A DNA stretch of 64,000 nucleotides from Rickettsia endosymbiont of Culicoides impunctatus (lineage in GTDB: Bacteria > Pseudomonadota > Alphaproteobacteria > Rickettsiales > Rickettsiaceae), in assembly GCA_020410785.1 (NCBI GenBank), contig CP084573.1, positions 1,116,001-1,180,000 of the forward strand, written 5' to 3'. The translations under genes were made by a program, and so were the position numbers. Under the pieces are notes generated by a model. The model made no database searches and was not told the origin of the DNA. It saw nothing but the letters and a program-made list of their open reading frames with translations. Below, piece after piece: positions 17,862 to 28,329 of the stretch; the first letter of the stretch is position 1, and each line of letters opens with the position of its first letter.

Positions 17862-18110
17862 ATGGCTCCCACCTACGTGGGTGCTATGACTAGAAAGGGT
17901 TCGGTCTATTTTGAGATGGGAAATTACCAAGAAGCAGTTAGAAATTATGACAAAGCAATACAATTAGGTGAAAATGATTCTAAAGTAATCATCCCAGAAG
18001 GTAATAAAAGATATCTTGCTAAAATATCACATGACATTAAGTGGGTATTAACCATCAAAACCATATCCTATGCGAGTAAAATATTAGATATTGTTCTAAT
18101 AGAAAAATAA
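17862..18110 (+). pseudogene. Single-TPR protein fragment
   Basis: One tetratricopeptide repeat is clear (GSVYFEMGNYQEAVRNYDKAIQL). The flanks do not continue the repeat and the C-terminal 40 residues resemble nothing I know. The ATG sits in a hairpin-rich stretch (CCCAC-CTAC-GTGGG), so the true start is doubtful. The likely origin is a larger TPR gene, common in rickettsial accessory regions, reduced to a scrap. It could still be expressed as an 82-residue peptide. Confidence 0.5.
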
Positions 18111-18208
18111 CTAATTTTTCCCATTAAATAAGTTGACTTCTAATTTAAAATCGATTCTAATGATAATTAAAGTGATTGCAAAAAGGTAAAAATAATTAAG
18201 GTTATTGC

Positions 18209-19017
18209 ATGAAAGATATTAACTGTTGGGATAATTCAAAATACAGGTCTTGTACTTACGCTGAACGGTTACTTACTAAACTTGAACAGCTAAATAAACA
18301 AGTAGTTACGCCGGTGGATATTGATGAAGTCAAAAAAGGCATTTATTACGCTAAAGAATGTCATGGAAGTCAAATGAGGCAGTCAGGCGGACCGTATTAC
18401 TCACATCCGATTGAAGTGGCTTATATGGTTGCTGAATATACCGCTCTAACAGTTCCAAAATTGTTTAGAACCGACATGATTGTTACTGCATTACTACACG
18501 ATACCATTGAAGATACAGAACTTACCGAAAAGATGATTGCTTACATCTTTGGCAGCAAGGTTGCTAGTCAAGTAGAAGACTTAACTAGGGTCAAGCCTCA
18601 TGGCAAGATTAGCTCTGCAGAAACACTAAATATATTATTTCAGCAAAAAAATATGATGTGGCATTGATTAAAATTTTTGATAGAATTCATAATCTAGAAA
18701 CTGTTGGTGTAAAATCCCCTGAAAAAATTAAGAAGATTATAGAGGAGACGGTAATACATTTTGTAACTTTATCTATGCATTTAAAAATACCAACAGTAAC
18801 AAAACAAATTATTGAATTATGTTGTCGGCATTTAGCTATACCACATTCTGTTCACCATGATCTACATAGGACTTTTGTGGATAATTCCCAGCCTCTTTCT
18901 CCAATTTTTCAAAATGAAATAGTCCGAATGCAAAACCTATGCAAACTGGGAACAATATCATCATTATCCCCCAATGATGCCAATATTCAGTTAAGTAAAC
19001 AATTGCAAAAGAAGTAA
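18209..19017 (+). pseudogene. SpoT/RelA HD-domain protein, frameshifted (one A missing)
   Basis: This is a paralogue of the HD protein at 10538-11182. The first frame (18209-18667) has RQSGGPYYSHPIE and LLHDTIEDTELTE. The second continues with ALIKIFDRIHNLETVGVKSPEKIKKI. They join at a run of seven A (18645-18651); one more A would restore QQKKYDVALIKIFDRIHN. All HD metal residues survive across the join. Similarity ends near 18830, after which the open frame only reads the antisense of the neighbouring MFS relic. It is either a true pseudogene, a slippage-dependent gene or an assembly error. Confidence 0.8.
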
Positions 19018-20199
19018 CTAAATACATCAAGGCACGAGATATAGCAAATGTAAGACTAGCACAGCTAAACCTTTTAAAGACAGGAAAATATCTATAAAAG
19101 ATTGGCTCTCCTAGACCAGGACCGGTAGGTCCAAATAATACAACGAATAATTGAATTAAAAAACATCAAGTGAGCTATTAATATTATTTAATAAATAAGG
19201 ACAAGCTAAAACAAATACACAAAATATCAATAATAAGGTTTTTATAATCTTTAACGGATATATTCTGTAACTCAAATATGTTAATACTAAACTGCTTAAG
19301 AAGGCACATATTGAGATAATAAAATTTTGATGAATAACCTGTGCAGCACTGTAGTCAAAAGAAGTTTTTAAAAGATTTCCGCAATAAATATAAGCAAAAT
19401 AAAAGAGTACAGGACACATGCATTCTATTAGAAACAAGGCTATTACTGTTATTTTATTAACTTTTTCCTTCCATATTGGATTATTTTCTAGCTTTTTTAG
19501 ATATATGCTGGCAACATTTGAAGTCTGCTGAAAAGTTTTTTTTAGCTGACGTTTGGCATCAGCAAATTCTGGCGTTTCCCTAAGACTCCTTCTGGCTACT
19601 GTACCAACCAGTGCTACGCCTGTTCCTATCCAAAATGCTAGACGCCAATTAAATCCATAAGAGGTCACTAACGATGCTATTCCTAAAGCGACAACTCCTC
19701 CTAAAGTACCAAAAATCGCAACTGATGAAACAGCTGGATATTGGATTGGTGGATTTATAAGTTCAGTTAAATAAAGTTTTGCTCCTACTGCCTCTCCCAT
19801 AGAGGATATTCCTTGCATTATACGGCATATTGTAACCAACCAGGAAGCTGTAATGCCTATTTGAGCATAGGTAGGCAGATTAGCCATAGTAAGACATGAT
19901 AAAGCCATGATAAAAGTCGTTATGACAACGGTAGTCTTACGCCCCATATTATCACCTAACCATCCAAATATTACTGCCCCAATAGGTCTAAAAACAAAGG
20001 TAGAGCAAAAAGCTGTAGCTGAATAAATAGCGGTAGTATGAGGATCAGCTTTTGGGAAAAACAATTCATTAAGAAATACAGCCATATGTACATAAAGCAT
20101 CAGGTCAAAATACTCTAAGAATGTTCCAACGGACAGTAACCCTACTGCTTGTTTTTGCTCTTTAGTTAGGCTTCTTTGTTCTTGCTGATATCCTATCAT
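18836..20199 (-). pseudogene. MFS transporter, frameshifted (one T missing)
   Basis: This is the closest paralogue of the MFS gene at 9185. It starts MIGYQQEQRSLTKEQKQAVGLLSVGTFLEYFDLMLY and carries GAVIFGWLGDNMGRK. The first frame stops at 19156 after NSSLDVF. In the next frame LIQLFVVLFGPTGPGLGEPIFYRYFPVFKRF continues the alignment through to the end at 18836. The break lies in a homopolymer (19158-19163, six bases; seven would restore the frame). It is tail-to-tail with the SpoT-HD relic, a mirror image of the pair at 9.2-11.2 kb. Confidence 0.83.
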
Positions 20200-20326
20200 T
20201 AATTCACCTTAATATTTAATTAACACTAATAATATAGTGATGATTTGATTAATTAATAGCAAGAGAAAAATAGTATCGAAAATTGAAATAATAAATTTTG
20301 GTTGTAACAATATCACAATTCTATAA

Positions 20327-20509
20327 ACTAAATTAGAAGGGGAAAAAGAAGCACACCTAGCCAATGCAATGCGAGAGCAAGAGCTAAGCTTACAGGGAGT
20401 GTATGAAAAAACTAGAAAGGTGGAGGAAAGCGAGGAATATAAGACTGACTCTAAATTCAGAGATGCAGTAACAGCGGATCAGCCAAATGAAGCATGGTCA
20501 TTTTTTTAG
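20327..20509 (+). pseudogene. Orphan C-terminal coding remnant next to metK
   Basis: A 60-codon open stretch without a start codon reads AHLANAMREQELSLQG, then VYEKTRKVEESEEYKTD and a tail PNEAWSFF before TAG. Composition and charge look like real protein, not random A/T translation. It overlaps the metK 3' end by 12 bases in the opposite direction. I cannot name the parent gene; a decayed mobile-element gene is possible. Confidence 0.4.
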
Positions 20510-21661
20510 TGAGGCAGCACGTAATAACGCCACTTTATCTAATTGTTCCCAAGTAAATCCTTGATCTTCTCTACCGAAATGCCCATATACCGCTGTTTTT
20601 TGATAACAAGCAGTTTGCAATTTGAGTTGTTTTATAATTCTACCTGGTCTTAGATCAAAATGCTCATTTACTAATTCCACTATTTCATTATCAGTTAGTT
20701 TACCAGTACCAAAAGTGTCAACTAAAATAGATACAGGAGCTGCCACTCCAATTGCATAGGATATTTGTATTTCACAACGATCCGCTATCTCAGCTCCTAC
20801 AATATTCTTAGCAATATAGCGAGCCATGTAAGCGGCAGAACGATCTATTTTTGTTGGATCTTTACCAGAAAAACAACCACCACCATGCCTAGCCATTCCC
20901 CCATAAGTATCTACTATAATTTTTCTACCAGTAAGCCCACAATCTCCTACAGGTCCACCAATAACAAATCTACCAGTGGGGTTAATTAAATATTTTGTAT
21001 CTTTACTAATCCATTCTGCTGGTAGCTCTGGTTTAATAATTTCATCCATTACCGCTTCTACTAGTTGGCTATGAGTTACATGGCTATAATGCTGAGTTGA
21101 TAATACAACCGTATCAACACCAATCGGCTTATTGCCTTGATATCGTAAAGTAATTTGTGATTTTGCATCTGGACCAAGCCATGGCAAAATTCCTTGCTTA
21201 CGTAATTTAGCTTGCCTCTTAACTAATTTATGAGCATAATATATTGGAGCTGGCATCAGAACTTCTGTTTCATTACAGGCGTAACCAAATACCATTCCTT
21301 GATCACCAGCACCAATCATATCCTCATCTTGGTTATCCACACCAATAGCTATATCTACTGATTGTTTGGTAATACCGGATATAACAGCACAAGAATCTGC
21401 ATCAAATCCAAGACTAGGGTTATTATAACCAATTTCTCTTACTGTATCACGTGCTATTTGCTCTATATCAACCCAAGAATTTGTAGTAATCTCTCCACTT
21501 ACTAAAATCATACCAGTTTTCACTAAAGTCTCACATGCAACACGGCATTTAGGATCTTGAGTGATAATTGCATCTAAAATTGCATCAGAAATTTGGTCGG
21601 CAATTTTATCTGGGTGCCCTTCAGAAACCGATTCAGAGGTGAAGATTCTATTTTTTATCAT
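20498..21661 (-). CDS. metK: S-adenosylmethionine synthetase
   Basis: Makes S-adenosylmethionine from ATP and methionine. The 387-residue product has [16 protein letters not shown] at the N-terminus, the [12 protein letters not shown] signature near residue 117 and the phosphate loop [23 protein letters not shown] near 255. All three domains are full length. metK is degraded in some Rickettsia, where a SAM transporter substitutes; here it shows no frameshift or stop. Confidence 0.97.
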   Translation of the reverse strand: MIKNRIFTSESVSEGHPDKIADQISDAILDAIITQDPKCRVACETLVKTGMILVSGEITTNSWVDIEQIARDTVREIGYNNPSLGFDADSCAVISGITKQSVDIAIGVDNQDEDMIGAGDQGMVFGYACNETEVLMPAPIYYAHKLVKRQAKLRKQGILPWLGPDAKSQITLRYQGNKPIGVDTVVLSTQHYSHVTHSQLVEAVMDEIIKPELPAEWISKDTKYLINPTGRFVIGGPVGDCGLTGRKIIVDTYGGMARHGGGCFSGKDPTKIDRSAAYMARYIAKNIVGAEIADRCEIQISYAIGVAAPVSILVDTFGTGKLTDNEIVELVNEHFDLRPGRIIKQLKLQTACYQKTAVYGHFGREDQGFTWEQLDKVALLRAASLKK

Positions 21662-21737
21662 AAAAATACTCTTGGATTAACAGAAATAATTTGTGTTTAT
21701 ATTTATTCAACAATGGGTCTCAGTAATAAAACCTAAT

Positions 21738-23411
21738 TCAAATAGCTTTCTCCACATTAACTATTATAAGAGGCGATTTATTCATTTCATGTTTTAATAT
21801 TTTGCGAATAGCTGACCTTACAGCATTTTCGACCTGCTCATCGAGGAGATTACCTTTTGATTTTCTCTGAATTTCTACTGTTTCAGTAATATTATCTTTG
21901 ATTAGATTAATTAGCTGGGCATCATCATTAGAGTCAAGAAGTCCTGGCATAGATAAAATAGGTCTACAAGTAAGTTCGCCCTTCTTATTTATTATCAGAG
22001 AAGCAACTACTATACCATCATCACGCATACGTCTACGAGTTCTAAAAATTGGTGATTCCGCTGGTAAAAGATAATTGCCATCAACAGCAAAATAACCCGT
22101 TGTTACTTTAGTTAAAATACGTGGATTATGAGGATCAAGTAATACTAGGCTACCATTTTCTACTTCAACAGCATGCTTTATACCATTTTTACGAGCTAAT
22201 TTTGCTTGTTCATGTATGTGTACCGGCTCACCATGTACTGGCACGCAAATCTGAGGTCTAATTAAGGCGTACATTTGCTTAAGTTCGTCAATTGATGGAT
22301 GTCCAGAAACATGAACAAAATGATCTCGTTCAGTTACCACTTCAATTCCTGCTCTTACAAAAATATTAAACATACGGAAAATTTTCTTTTCATTGCCAGG
22401 AATAATTTTTGAAGAGAATATAACTGTATCTTTAGGAGCTAACTTGATACTAGGGTGACTATTATTTGCCATTTTAGCAGTAGCTGCTAGTGGTTCACCT
22501 TGACAGCCAGTAGCAATAATTAGAAGATCTTGCCTTTTAAATCTTGCAACATCCCGCTCATCAATTAAAGGGGCAATATCTTTCATATAACCACTTTCCT
22601 GAGCTGCGAGCAAAATTCTATGCAAACTTCTTCCTGATAGCACTACTTTTCTTCCTGCCATCTGACCTGCATGAATTATAGTTTCAAGCCGTGCCAAATT
22701 TGAAGCAAAGGTTGTTACCACAATCATTTGGGGGCAACCTGCTATAATATCTATTAAACTTTTACGCACTTCTCCTTCCGAGCCAGAAGTTCCCGCATTA
22801 AATACATTAGTTGAATCACAAACTAGAGCTAAAACCCCTTCATCGCCATAGGATTTTAGTAAATCTTTGTTAGCTTTTTCACCGAGTAAAGGATCATGGT
22901 CAAACTTCCAATCTCCAGTATGAAAAACATTGCCAGCTTCTGTGCGTATCATAATTGCTTGCATTTCTGGAGCTGAATGGGTAAGCGGTACCATTTCTAA
23001 TTGGAATGGATCAAGATTTATTTTTGCCGAAGGTTTTACTTCATGAATTTTTATAGTTTTAGCAAAATCATATTCAGCTAATCTAAGTTTCAGAAAATTT
23101 GCAGTAAAGGTAGTGGCATATATTGGGCATTTTAGACTGCTCCACAAATATTGGATTGCTCCCAAATGATCTTCATGTGCGTGAGTTAGGACTAAAGCTA
23201 ACAAATCTTTTTTATATTGTTCGATAAAGCTAATATCAGCAATTATCATATCAACACCTGGTAAATAGTTATCAGCAAAGCCGCTACCGCAATCAACCAT
23301 CAACCACTTTCCCTTATAATGATATAGATTGACGTTTATGCCGATTTCATTTGACCCGCCAAGTGGTAAGAATAGTAAAGCATTTTTATGGTTTTTAATG
23401 TTGAATGGCAT
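21738..23411 (-). CDS. rnj: Ribonuclease J
   Basis: A metallo-beta-lactamase/beta-CASP nuclease with 5'-3' exonuclease and endonuclease activity on RNA, used for mRNA decay and rRNA maturation in alphaproteobacteria. The 557-residue product has the zinc motif HAHEDH at residues 77-82, further metal ligands in HTGDWKFDHDP near 165, the beta-CASP region, and the C-terminal ligand motif GHPSIDEL / PVHGEPVH near 375-395. Length matches RNase J. It lies 60 bp divergent from the PAP2 gene and upstream of metK on the same strand. Confidence 0.93.
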   Translation of the reverse strand: MPFNIKNHKNALLFLPLGGSNEIGINVNLYHYKGKWLMVDCGSGFADNYLPGVDMIIADISFIEQYKKDLLALVLTHAHEDHLGAIQYLWSSLKCPIYATTFTANFLKLRLAEYDFAKTIKIHEVKPSAKINLDPFQLEMVPLTHSAPEMQAIMIRTEAGNVFHTGDWKFDHDPLLGEKANKDLLKSYGDEGVLALVCDSTNVFNAGTSGSEGEVRKSLIDIIAGCPQMIVVTTFASNLARLETIIHAGQMAGRKVVLSGRSLHRILLAAQESGYMKDIAPLIDERDVARFKRQDLLIIATGCQGEPLAATAKMANNSHPSIKLAPKDTVIFSSKIIPGNEKKIFRMFNIFVRAGIEVVTERDHFVHVSGHPSIDELKQMYALIRPQICVPVHGEPVHIHEQAKLARKNGIKHAVEVENGSLVLLDPHNPRILTKVTTGYFAVDGNYLLPAESPIFRTRRRMRDDGIVVASLIINKKGELTCRPILSMPGLLDSNDDAQLINLIKDNITETVEIQRKSKGNLLDEQVENAVRSAIRKILKHEMNKSPLIIVNVEKAI

Positions 23412-23474
23412 GTTAACTTCTATATTATGTATGGTTTGAGTATATTTTTATACTTTATTTTCGGCTTTTAGTCT

Positions 23475-24143
23475 ATGATTAATACTAATTTAGTTTATGC
23501 GAACATATTTGCCTTTGGTATAGTCTTATTATTGATCGTACTATTTCCTAATTTTGATATAGATTTCTCAAAATTATTCTACGACAGTAAAGATGGATTT
23601 ATCTACCGTAACAATAGCATTGTCCAATTATTGTTTGAAATTATTCCAATATTAACTAAACTACTACTTACAGTAACATTATTATACTTAATTTACTTAA
23701 TTGTTAAGCATAAAACTTTTAATAGACTTATTATTTCTGGGAGCTTTTATATAATTTTATCTACAGCAATAGGTCCTGGATTATTGGTGAATCATCTATT
23801 TAAAGAACATTTTGGTAGGGCTCGTCCTGTGCAAATTAAAAATTTTAATGGTTCCAAAAATTTTACTCGAGCTTTTTCAATTTCTAATGAATGTGTACAT
23901 AACTGCTCATTTTCATCAGGACATGCAGCTATGGGATATAGTTTAACTAGCCTTGCGTATATTGCTCCTGTTATATATTTCTCAAGAATCTACAGTATCA
24001 CCTTAATTTTTGGCTCATTAATTGGGTTAAGTCGCATATTAATGGGGGGGCATTTTTTAAGTGATGTACTAGCCTCATGTTTTTTTGTATTAATAATTAA
24101 CCATATATTGTATTTATGTTGGCAAAAACTAAAATTAATGTAA
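23475..24143 (+). CDS. PAP2-family membrane phosphatase (LpxE/LpxF-like)
   Basis: Acid phosphatase-type membrane enzyme that removes phosphate from lipid substrates. About six transmembrane segments surround the three-part active site: KEHFGRARP near 112-120, SFSSGHAAMG near 150-158 and SRILMGGHFLSD near 185-196, all with the conserved Lys, Arg, His and Asp. Length 222 fits lipid A 1- or 4'-phosphatases and phosphatidylglycerophosphate phosphatases, which cannot be told apart here. Lipid A dephosphorylation would blunt host TLR4 sensing, but this is inference. Its 3' end overlaps nadK by 28 bases. Confidence 0.85.
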   Translation: MINTNLVYANIFAFGIVLLLIVLFPNFDIDFSKLFYDSKDGFIYRNNSIVQLLFEIIPILTKLLLTVTLLYLIYLIVKHKTFNRLIISGSFYIILSTAIGPGLLVNHLFKEHFGRARPVQIKNFNGSKNFTRAFSISNECVHNCSFSSGHAAMGYSLTSLAYIAPVIYFSRIYSITLIFGSLIGLSRILMGGHFLSDVLASCFFVLIINHILYLCWQKLKLM

Positions 24144-24904
24144 ATAAAATTGCGATTATTTATAACAATTCCACGAAGTCGTTAGAACTAGTTAACCAGC
24201 TTGAACTATTTTATCAATTCTGTAAAGTAGAAAAAGCAGAAGTAATTATTGTAGTTGGCGGAGATGGCGAATTATTACATGCGATACATCGTTATATGCA
24301 CCTGAACGTTCCTTTTTATGGAATTAATTCTGGCAATATTGGGTTTTTAATGAATTCAATTATTATAGAAAAATTAATAGATAATTTACAAGAATCAATA
24401 GTTTCTCATTTATACCCTTTAGAGACGCAAGTAGAAACTGTAGATAGTAAAACCTATACCGCCCTAGCTATTAATGAAGTCTCGATATTTCGTAAAACCA
24501 ACCAAGCAGCTAAATTTAAGATTGAAATTGATCAAGTTGAACGTATGAGTGAATTAGTAGCTGATGGGGCAATGGTTGCGACTCCAGCTGGTAGCAGTGC
24601 TTACAACTTATCTGCCGGAGGGCCTATTTTGCCACTTGAGTCAAACGTATTATGTCTAACACCAATTTGTCCTTTTCGTCCAAGACGTTGGCATGGTGCA
24701 TTACTACCATTTTCCACTACTATAAAATTTGAAATTTTAGAAAGTAATAAAAGACCAGTAAATGCAGCTGCCGATTTTCAAGAATTTGATGATATTAAGT
24801 CAGTATTAATTAAATCAGCAAAAAACAAGATGATCAAATTACTATTTGATAAAAGAAATAGCCTTGAAAATCGAATTATTAAAGAGCAATTTAATGAGCA
24901 ATAA
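24116..24904 (+). CDS. nadK: NAD kinase
   Basis: Phosphorylates NAD to NADP. The 262-residue product has the diagnostic GGDG motif at 48-51, NSGNIGFLMN near 77-86, and the second substrate segment DGAMVATPAGSSAYNLSAGGPI near 155-176. Length is typical for the compact alphaproteobacterial form. The start at 24116 lies inside the PAP2 gene (28-base overlap); no other in-frame ATG gives a complete N-terminus. The overlap suggests coupled translation. Confidence 0.93.
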   Translation: MLAKTKINVNKIAIIYNNSTKSLELVNQLELFYQFCKVEKAEVIIVVGGDGELLHAIHRYMHLNVPFYGINSGNIGFLMNSIIIEKLIDNLQESIVSHLYPLETQVETVDSKTYTALAINEVSIFRKTNQAAKFKIEIDQVERMSELVADGAMVATPAGSSAYNLSAGGPILPLESNVLCLTPICPFRPRRWHGALLPFSTTIKFEILESNKRPVNAAADFQEFDDIKSVLIKSAKNKMIKLLFDKRNSLENRIIKEQFNEQ

Positions 24905-25125
24905 GACAAAAAGACTAACTGTTAATAGTGTATTTCCTAGTAATGCACCTATAACATTAGTTCGTCCTTTAGCCCCCCAATCTTGCTAACCAAAACATCT
25001 TTATCCTTTTACAGCATAACCATGAGTACGAGGCATATCATGAGCAAAACCACTTTCATCTAAATATACAATAGGTTTCCCATCTTTTCTATACTCACTA
25101 ATTTTATTATGAAAAAATTAATTTC
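24905..25125 (-). pseudogene. IS630-family transposase remnant
   Basis: The minus strand reads KISEYRKDGKPIVYLDESGF, then AHDMPRTHGYAVKG, a stop, RCFG, a stop, and QDWGAKGRTNVIGALLGNTL in one frame. This is the DDE core of IS630/Tc1-type transposases, with the first catalytic Asp-Glu in YLDESGF. A third stop precedes it. No ends of the insertion sequence are visible. It is a dead fragment filling the nadK-tlyA gap. Confidence 0.8.
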
Positions 25126-25150
25126 TCTTCTTCTTTGGCTTTGGGATGAT

Positions 25151-25903
25151 TTATAGTTTTTTTCTACGTTGTCCATAAATTAAAAATTCCTGGTTGCCTT
25201 TTGCTCCTAGAATAGGGCTGGGTATTACCCCAAATATGTTAAAATTATAATTTGATTCTAGCCATTGTTGAATTTTATCACATACTCTTTGATGTAAGAG
25301 TTGGCTTCTAACAATACCACCATCCCCGACCTCATTCTTGGACACTTCAAATTGCGGCTTAATTAAGGCAACTAGACGGCAATTATCTTTTGCTAAACCA
25401 AATGCAGTGGGTAATATGGTAGTAAGGCTAATGAAGCTGGCGTCACAAACGATAATATCTGGTGGTGCACTAATTTGCTCAATTGTTAAATATCGGGCAT
25501 TAGTTCTTTCAATTACTGAAATTGTAGGGTTATTACGCAGTTTATGATGTAGTTCGCCATATCCGACATCTACTGCAAAAATCTTTTCAGCCTTTCTACG
25601 AAGCAAAACCTCAGTAAAACCACCAGTACTAGAGCCTATATCTAGACAAATCAGCCCTTGTGGATCAATATTGAAATGGTCTAGAGCGGCAATTAATTTT
25701 AACGCCCCTCGTGATACATAATCATGTATCGGGCGTTTTATAATAATATCACGAGTATCAATTGATATTCCCGTACCTGGTTTAGTATTTTGCTGCTGAT
25801 TAACATATACTTTGCCTTGGATTATTAAGCTTCGTGCGATGTTAATATCATCAACTAATTGGCATTCTACTAAATGCTGGTCAAGCCTTATTTTTTTCAT
25901 CAA
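25151..25903 (-). CDS. tlyA: TlyA-family rRNA (cytidine-2'-O)-methyltransferase
   Basis: Members methylate ribose of 16S/23S rRNA; some were named haemolysins. An S4 RNA-binding domain occupies residues 1-65 ([22 protein letters not shown]), followed by an FtsJ-like Rossmann methyltransferase with SAM motif [15 protein letters not shown] near 87-101, and the Lys/Asp/Lys catalytic positions in CDASFISLT and LIKPQFE. The start overlaps the lysS 3' end by 23 bases on the same strand, and a second Met directly follows the first. The haemolysin label should not be read as proof of membrane lysis. Confidence 0.92.
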   Translation of the reverse strand: MMKKIRLDQHLVECQLVDDINIARSLIIQGKVYVNQQQNTKPGTGISIDTRDIIIKRPIHDYVSRGALKLIAALDHFNIDPQGLICLDIGSSTGGFTEVLLRRKAEKIFAVDVGYGELHHKLRNNPTISVIERTNARYLTIEQISAPPDIIVCDASFISLTTILPTAFGLAKDNCRLVALIKPQFEVSKNEVGDGGIVRSQLLHQRVCDKIQQWLESNYNFNIFGVIPSPILGAKGNQEFLIYGQRRKKL

Positions 25904-27461
25904 TCAAATTTATAGTATCTTGAATACCAAAAAGTTTAAAAAAAGATCCAAGCCTTGGTCCTTCAGTTTGACCAAGTAATATTTGATATAATTCTTTAAA
26001 ATAATCTCGCAAATTATGATAACCATGATTATTACCTATATCATAAATTTTCTCCTGAATCTGTTCGGAAGTACTATCTACTGGTAAAGTAGATAACATA
26101 GTGCTAATTTCTTGTAAGATAACTTTTTGCTGAACATTAGGCGTTAAATAGCACTTATTCGCTTTAATAAAGTCATTATAATAACCAATGGCAAAATCTG
26201 TTAAATGATCAAGGTACGGAGCATTTTGCGACGTCGCATCTGGAGCGTACTGACTGATGAATCCCCAAAGTACCGATTTATCTTCCGGATTACAAACTGA
26301 TGCTAGATTGAGCAATAAGCTAAAACTAATGCCAAAAGTTTCGATAATAGGCACATTCCCATGATGAATATGGTGTACTGGATTAGCAAAACGCTTTACT
26401 TGATCAGTTTCTAAATGATATTTTTTATTAAACGTAATATATTCATCAACATTTTTAGGTATTACATCAAAATGTAAACGTTTGGCTCTTGTTGGATTCT
26501 GATACATAAATAGTGCCATACTTTCCATAGGGGCATATTGTAGCCATTGATCAACTGTAATACCGTTGCCTGTAGATTTAGAGATTTTCTCTCCATCTTC
26601 ATTAAGAAATAATTCATAAAAAAATTGTACTGGTTCAATGCCACCCAAAATTCGACAAATCTCTGAATATAATTTAGCATTATTCATATGCTCTTTGCCA
26701 TACATTTCATAGTCAACTTGTAGCGAAGCCCAACGCATACCAAAATCAGGTTTCCATTGTAGTTTGCAATGCCCCTTGGTCACAGGAACTTCAACCAATT
26801 TTCCTTCTTCGTCTTGATAGCTAATAGTGCCGTTTAAACGATCAACCTTGCTAATAGGTACTTGCAGGACAATACCGGTTTTTGGACAAATTGGCATGAA
26901 AGGCGAATAGGTTGCTTTTCTTTCGGCTCGAAAGGTTGGTAACATTAGAGCCATTATCTCATCATATTTGTCTATGACTTTTAGCATCATCTGATCAAAT
27001 AAACCGGATTTATAACATTCTGTACTACTAACAAATTGATATTTAAAGCCAAATTTATCTAAGAATGAGCAAAGTTTGGCGTTCATGTAATGCCCATAAC
27101 TTTCACACTCACCAAAAGGATCTGGCACAGATGTTAGAGGTCTGCCAATATGCAATGCCACCATATCAGGATTGGGGATATTATTTGGAACTTTACGCAG
27201 ACCATCCATATCATCAGAAAAACAGAACATCTTAGTTGGAATATTCGATAGCTGTTTAAACGCTTCTTGCACCATTATAGATCTAGCAACCTCTGCAAAT
27301 GTACCAATATGCGGTAACCCTGACGGTCCATAGCCCGTTTCAAATAATACATAGCCTTTAGCTGGGGTTTTGCCGCCCAATTGATCTAATATTCTTTTTG
27401 CTTCTAAAAAAGTCCAAGCATTTGATTTAACAGCATCTTCTAAAATTTCTAATTCTGACAT
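25881..27461 (-). CDS. lysS: Lysyl-tRNA synthetase, class I
   Basis: Charges tRNA-Lys. It is the archaeal-type class I enzyme, not the usual bacterial class II form: the Rossmann core carries a HIGH-type motif PHIGT at 50-54 and a KMSKS-type motif KISKS near 290. The C-terminal helical anticodon-binding region completes 526 residues. Class I LysRS is characteristic of alphaproteobacteria including Rickettsia. It is first in a two-gene run with tlyA. Confidence 0.95.
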   Translation of the reverse strand: MSELEILEDAVKSNAWTFLEAKRILDQLGGKTPAKGYVLFETGYGPSGLPHIGTFAEVARSIMVQEAFKQLSNIPTKMFCFSDDMDGLRKVPNNIPNPDMVALHIGRPLTSVPDPFGECESYGHYMNAKLCSFLDKFGFKYQFVSSTECYKSGLFDQMMLKVIDKYDEIMALMLPTFRAERKATYSPFMPICPKTGIVLQVPISKVDRLNGTISYQDEEGKLVEVPVTKGHCKLQWKPDFGMRWASLQVDYEMYGKEHMNNAKLYSEICRILGGIEPVQFFYELFLNEDGEKISKSTGNGITVDQWLQYAPMESMALFMYQNPTRAKRLHFDVIPKNVDEYITFNKKYHLETDQVKRFANPVHHIHHGNVPIIETFGISFSLLLNLASVCNPEDKSVLWGFISQYAPDATSQNAPYLDHLTDFAIGYYNDFIKANKCYLTPNVQQKVILQEISTMLSTLPVDSTSEQIQEKIYDIGNNHGYHNLRDYFKELYQILLGQTEGPRLGSFFKLFGIQDTINLIDEKNKA

Positions 27462-27583
27462 CTATAATATCCATATTATTGAGATTATAAGTATACATGT
27501 TTTTTCTGTAAATTTATAAACATATCTCTTGAGTTTTTTACAATATTCTTAGACAATAGCCGATTAAAAATTATTATTCACTT

Positions 27584-28126
27584 ATGACCATTCCTTCTAT
27601 TATACATTTTTTTCGTAAAGATAGCTTTAGAATTTTACATATAACCCTAATTTGCATATGCATCTTTGCCTTATCTTTAGCTTATTTTGTTGAATATATA
27701 CTACATTTTGCCCCTTGTCCTTTATGTATTTATCAAAGATTCCCGTATTTATTTATCATCAAGATTTCAGTTGTAGCACTAATTATTAAAAAAATAAGCA
27801 AATATACTTTATTTTTTATCGTGCTAAACTTATTAGGTGCTTGCATATTGGCAGGTTATCATAGTATGGTGGAAAGAGGAATAGTTGAGCCAAGTACTCT
27901 TTGTACAACTTTAATCCATATTCCCAAACACTTATCCATCCAAGATATTAAAGAGATATTTTATAGCCAACCGATCACGAGTTGTACCAAATCAACAGTT
28001 AAATTATTTGGCATATCCATGACAGAATGGAATTTGTTACTAAATCTCTCTTTATTATTTGGCGTACTCCTTACTTGGTTTTATCCTAATAATACTAAAT
28101 CTGAAAACAATATCACTATACAATAA
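27584..28126 (+). CDS. dsbB: Disulfide bond formation protein DsbB
   Basis: Reoxidises DsbA and passes electrons to quinone. The 180-residue protein has four predicted transmembrane helices, the first periplasmic pair CPLC (Cys45, Cys48) followed by the conserved YQRFPY, and a second periplasmic pair (Cys107, Cys134) in the loop between helices 3 and 4. This is the full catalytic set. No dsbA is near. It is divergent from lysS with a 122-bp gap. Confidence 0.93.
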   Translation: MTIPSIIHFFRKDSFRILHITLICICIFALSLAYFVEYILHFAPCPLCIYQRFPYLFIIKISVVALIIKKISKYTLFFIVLNLLGACILAGYHSMVERGIVEPSTLCTTLIHIPKHLSIQDIKEIFYSQPITSCTKSTVKLFGISMTEWNLLLNLSLLFGVLLTWFYPNNTKSENNITIQ

Positions 28127-28329
28127 AAATGATTATTTTTCTCATAATATGCTCTTGTGCTATTAGTGCTAACTAATTATATGATATAATAGTTATTTTC
28201 AACCTAGAAAAGTAATGAGCTTACTTATTTAATGAGGTTGCCTTAAAAATAAAACAAATTAGTTGCTTTAAAGAAGAATATTATTTAGCATCAAATAATT
28301 AATTAGAATTTAAGAATGGGGTGGGGACA

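Noticed and set aside
11317..20316. A 16-bp exact inverted match GTGATATTGTTACAAC (11317) / GTTGTAACAATATCAC (20301)
   Set aside because: One match of this length is expected by chance in 64 kb of A/T-rich DNA, and the sites are not at mirror positions of the MFS/SpoT duplication.
25151..25903. Haemolysin function for the tlyA product
   Set aside because: The S4 plus FtsJ-type methyltransferase layout points to rRNA methylation; nothing suggests a pore-forming toxin.
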